From: Terriglobales bacterium
GTDB lineage: Bacteria; Acidobacteriota; Terriglobia; Terriglobales; Acidobacteriaceae
Reading direction: 5' to 3'
NCBI GenBank assembly: GCA_015655365.1
Contig: JAATFE010000120.1
Location: 1-6,433, forward strand
Length of the DNA: 6,433 bases
In this document: positions 5,513 to 6,433 of the stretch, in pieces
How positions within the stretch are numbered: the first letter of the stretch is position 1
Layout: the number at the start of each line of letters is the position of its first letter
Notes under the pieces: model-generated
Database searches by the model: none
Told to the model about the DNA's origin: nothing
The model's input: the letters and a program-made list of their open reading frames with translations, nothing else
Position numbers and translations under genes: made by a program

Positions 5513-5734
5513 CTATATCTGCGCCGGTCGCAGTCCAGCCTTGAAAACAGGCTGCCTCTTGCCGGCATGTGGCTGATCGCGTCGATGGTTATCGTCATCT
5601 TCTACCAGGTTTTTGGCTGAAATGCCGCGAAACGTGACGAGGGTATAGCTCCCCAGCGCGATGCAAAGACCGCAAACGATGCCGAAATCGTAAATGAACT
5701 TGCGCGATATGGGAGGATTCTTGCCCCAAGCCAT
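5513..5734 (-). CDS. Putative small single-span membrane protein
   Basis: A 73-residue open frame on the minus strand, starting with ATG at 5734 and preceded nine bases upstream by the good Shine-Dalgarno AGAGGG. Residues 14-35 (IYDFGIVCGLCIALGSYTL and on to F35) form one hydrophobic segment, flanked by Lys5, Arg11, Lys12 before and Arg36 after, compatible with a single membrane helix. The following 37 residues are polar, with an acidic patch EDDD (45-48) and a basic tail. No family is recognised. Support is the ribosome binding site plus the clear membrane segment; against it are the short length and the lack of a recognisable promoter. It reads in the same direction as sthA but is 282 bases away from it. 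Confidence 0.5.
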   Translation of the reverse strand: MAWGKNPPISRKFIYDFGIVCGLCIALGSYTLVTFRGISAKNLVEDDDNHRRDQPHAGKRQPVFKAGLRPAQI

Positions 5735-6103
5735 AACCGGAAGCCCTCTTTTGCGCGGTTCGCCCAGTTCATCGGCGCAATCCGGCCCAACTTGAGTACT
5801 TTCGCTTCCCGCGGACGAGGCGTTGTTCCTCCCTCTGCCACAAACGCCAAGTGCCCCATCCTTGCGACGTTTTTGCTTTTGTCGTCAGGGTGGGAAACCA
5901 CAACTCTCAACCAGCCCGCTCGCGAGCCGTCCGATCAACCATGGCCCTTGCTCAAACCCGCTCTCAATCGATATTTTTGGGCCGCTCAGACCTTCGCCGG
6001 CCGTTATCTGCACGCTCCGGCTGCGGCCAGTCAAGCGAATAGAGAACACGCCGCAGTAAAGGAGCCTCCGATCATTACTGCAGAACAACCCTATTGAATC
6101 GGA
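5735..6103. other. Non-coding stretch with a candidate dispersed repeat
   Basis: No gene can be supported between the small membrane protein and the MNT gene. Open frames of about 100 residues exist on both strands, but they begin with poor starts, lack ribosome binding sites and have no protein-like character. The stretch contains the hairpin element at 5855-5894, and AAAGGAG at 6058-6064, which resembles a ribosome binding site but has no start codon at a suitable distance. Confidence 0.45.
5855..5894. repeat. Hairpin element resembling a dispersed intergenic repeat
   Basis: CCCATCCT (5855-5862) pairs with AGGGTGGG (5887-5894) through eight pairs, one of them G-U on the plus strand. After a two-base mismatch CGAC (5865-5868) pairs with GTCG (5881-5884). 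The loop is the T-rich GTTTTTGCTTTT. Read on the minus strand, the arms resemble the TTTCCCACCC ... GGATGGGGCAC units that recur between genes in acidobacterial genomes and are often mistranslated as fragments reading like VSHP...VARMGH. The pairing is seen here; membership in a repeat family is recalled, not verified, and there is only one copy in this window. Confidence 0.4.
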
Positions 6104-6119
6104 CTGCCGATTGCGGCAG
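6104..6119 (+). promoter_or_regulatory. Palindrome just upstream of the MNT gene, possible operator
   Basis: CTGCCG (6104-6109) and CGGCAG (6114-6119) are perfect inverted copies around ATTG, ending nine bases before the ATG at 6129. The right arm borders the weak ribosome binding site AGAG (6118-6121). It could be the operator through which the toxin-antitoxin pair represses itself, or an RNA stem that lowers translation. Neither role is shown by the sequence alone. Confidence 0.4.
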
Positions 6120-6128
6120 AGTTCCACT

Positions 6129-6425
6129 ATGAACAAGGGATCGGTCATCGAGACGCTGCGTCGGCACGAGCCGGAATTGAAGGCTGCTGGCATCCTCCAT
6201 CTGTACCTGTTTGGCTCGGTGGCGCGCGGCGAGGAATTGGCTCAGTCGGATGTGGATCTCATGGCTTACCTCGATCACTCCAAGCGTCTAATCCTGGTTG
6301 GCATGGCGCACCTCGAGAACCGGTTGAGCGACCTGCTCGGCGTCAGGGTCGATCTTTCTCCGGCTCAATCGATGAAAGAGGCAGTGCATGCGCGGGCCGT
6401 ACGTGAGGCCATTCATGCCTTTTGA
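6129..6425 (+). CDS. MNT-domain nucleotidyltransferase, MntA-type antitoxin
   Basis: A 98-residue minimal nucleotidyltransferase of the DNA polymerase beta superfamily. The signature is LFGSVARGEELAQSDVDL (27-44): Gly29-Ser30 bind the nucleotide phosphates and Asp41 and Asp43 bind metal; the third carboxylate is probably Asp75 in RVDLSP. The ARGEE wording is typical of antitoxins of the HEPN/MNT (type VII) systems, where MntA transfers AMP to a tyrosine of the HepT RNase and silences it. ATG at 6129 is chosen over TTG at 6111, which lies inside the palindrome; the ribosome binding site AGAG (6118-6121) is modest. The gene overlaps by 11 bp a second gene that begins like HepT, the usual order and coupling of these pairs. 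Length is normal for the family. An alternative is a stand-alone DUF4111-like or antibiotic nucleotidyltransferase, but those are longer. Confidence 0.85.
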   Translation: MNKGSVIETLRRHEPELKAAGILHLYLFGSVARGEELAQSDVDLMAYLDHSKRLILVGMAHLENRLSDLLGVRVDLSPAQSMKEAVHARAVREAIHAF

Positions 6426-6433
6426 GGATGCCA
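6415..6433 (+). CDS. Start of a probable HepT-type HEPN toxin (cut by window edge)
   Basis: An ATG at 6415, in a different frame from the MNT gene and overlapping its last 11 bases, has a good ribosome binding site GAGG (6405-6408) six bases upstream. Only six codons are visible (MPFEDA), which resemble the beginning of HepT-like HEPN ribonucleases (M-S/P-FED-R-L). An ATG at 6428 is a less likely start because GAGG abuts it directly. Such toxins cleave RNA through an RX4-6H motif that would lie far beyond the edge. The call rests on position, coupling to an MntA-like gene and these few residues. Confidence 0.6.

Noticed and set aside
5519..5533. CTGCG/CGCAG hairpin followed by a T-run on the minus strand, as terminator of the small gene
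   Set aside because: The run of six T (5501-5496) is 17 bases away from the stem, too far for an intrinsic terminator, and the stem lies within the coding end.
5602..5910. Minus-strand frame of 102 residues beginning MRVVVSHPDDK
   Set aside because: The beginning is the translation of the hairpin repeat at 5855-5894, a type of sequence often mistaken for coding; it overlaps the better supported small gene and has no ribosome binding site.
5792..6097. Plus-strand frame of 101 residues
   Set aside because: It starts with TTG without a ribosome binding site, crosses the hairpin element and has no domain-like character.
6428..6433. ATG at 6428 as start of the gene after the MNT gene
   Set aside because: GAGG touches the ATG with no spacing, while the ATG at 6415 has GAGG at six bases and HepT-like first residues.

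Overview
The window looks like a GC-rich soil bacterium, most likely an acidobacterium (Terriglobia). That is inferred from the integrase type (N-terminus beginning xARKRFQ), the strongly C-ending codons of the chromosomal genes, and a candidate intergenic repeat; no rRNA or marker gene proves it. Positions 1-1785 look like the end of an integrated element, and the rest looks like ordinary chromosome with a toxin-antitoxin pair entering at the right edge.

Positions 1-1785: a small excisionase-type helix-turn-helix gene (209-418) followed by a tyrosine recombinase gene (498-1700, TTG start). The ribosome binding site of the first gene is completely locked in a 14-bp hairpin (171-204). The recombinase gene reads toward the 3' end of a tRNA-Cys gene 85 bp away, the usual arrangement for an element inserted at a tRNA 3' end. 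The other end of the element lies outside the window to the left. By eye this stretch is less GC-rich than the genes to its right.

Positions 1786-2053: a two-gene tRNA operon on the minus strand, tRNA-Gly(GCC) then tRNA-Cys(GCA), both with encoded CCA. It has a very good sigma70-type promoter (TTGACC, 17 bp, TATACT) whose -35 box overlaps the stop codon of the upstream gene.

Positions 2050-5230: a LolD/MacB-type ABC ATPase without a neighbouring permease (minus, GTG start), an unrecognised 308-residue protein (plus), and soluble pyridine nucleotide transhydrogenase SthA (minus). The ATPase and the unknown gene diverge from an 82-bp promoter region; the unknown gene and sthA converge with 12 bp between them.

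Positions 5231-6128: mostly non-coding. It holds a large nested inverted repeat (5417-5489), a probable small one-span membrane protein gene (5513-5734, minus) with a good ribosome binding site, and a hairpin-forming sequence (5855-5894) that resembles a dispersed acidobacterial intergenic repeat.

Positions 6104-6433: an MNT-type nucleotidyltransferase (MntA-like antitoxin, 6129-6425), preceded by a palindrome and overlapping by 11 bp the start of a second gene (from 6415) that begins like a HepT-type HEPN toxin and is cut by the window edge. Together they would form a type VII (HEPN/MNT) toxin-antitoxin pair.
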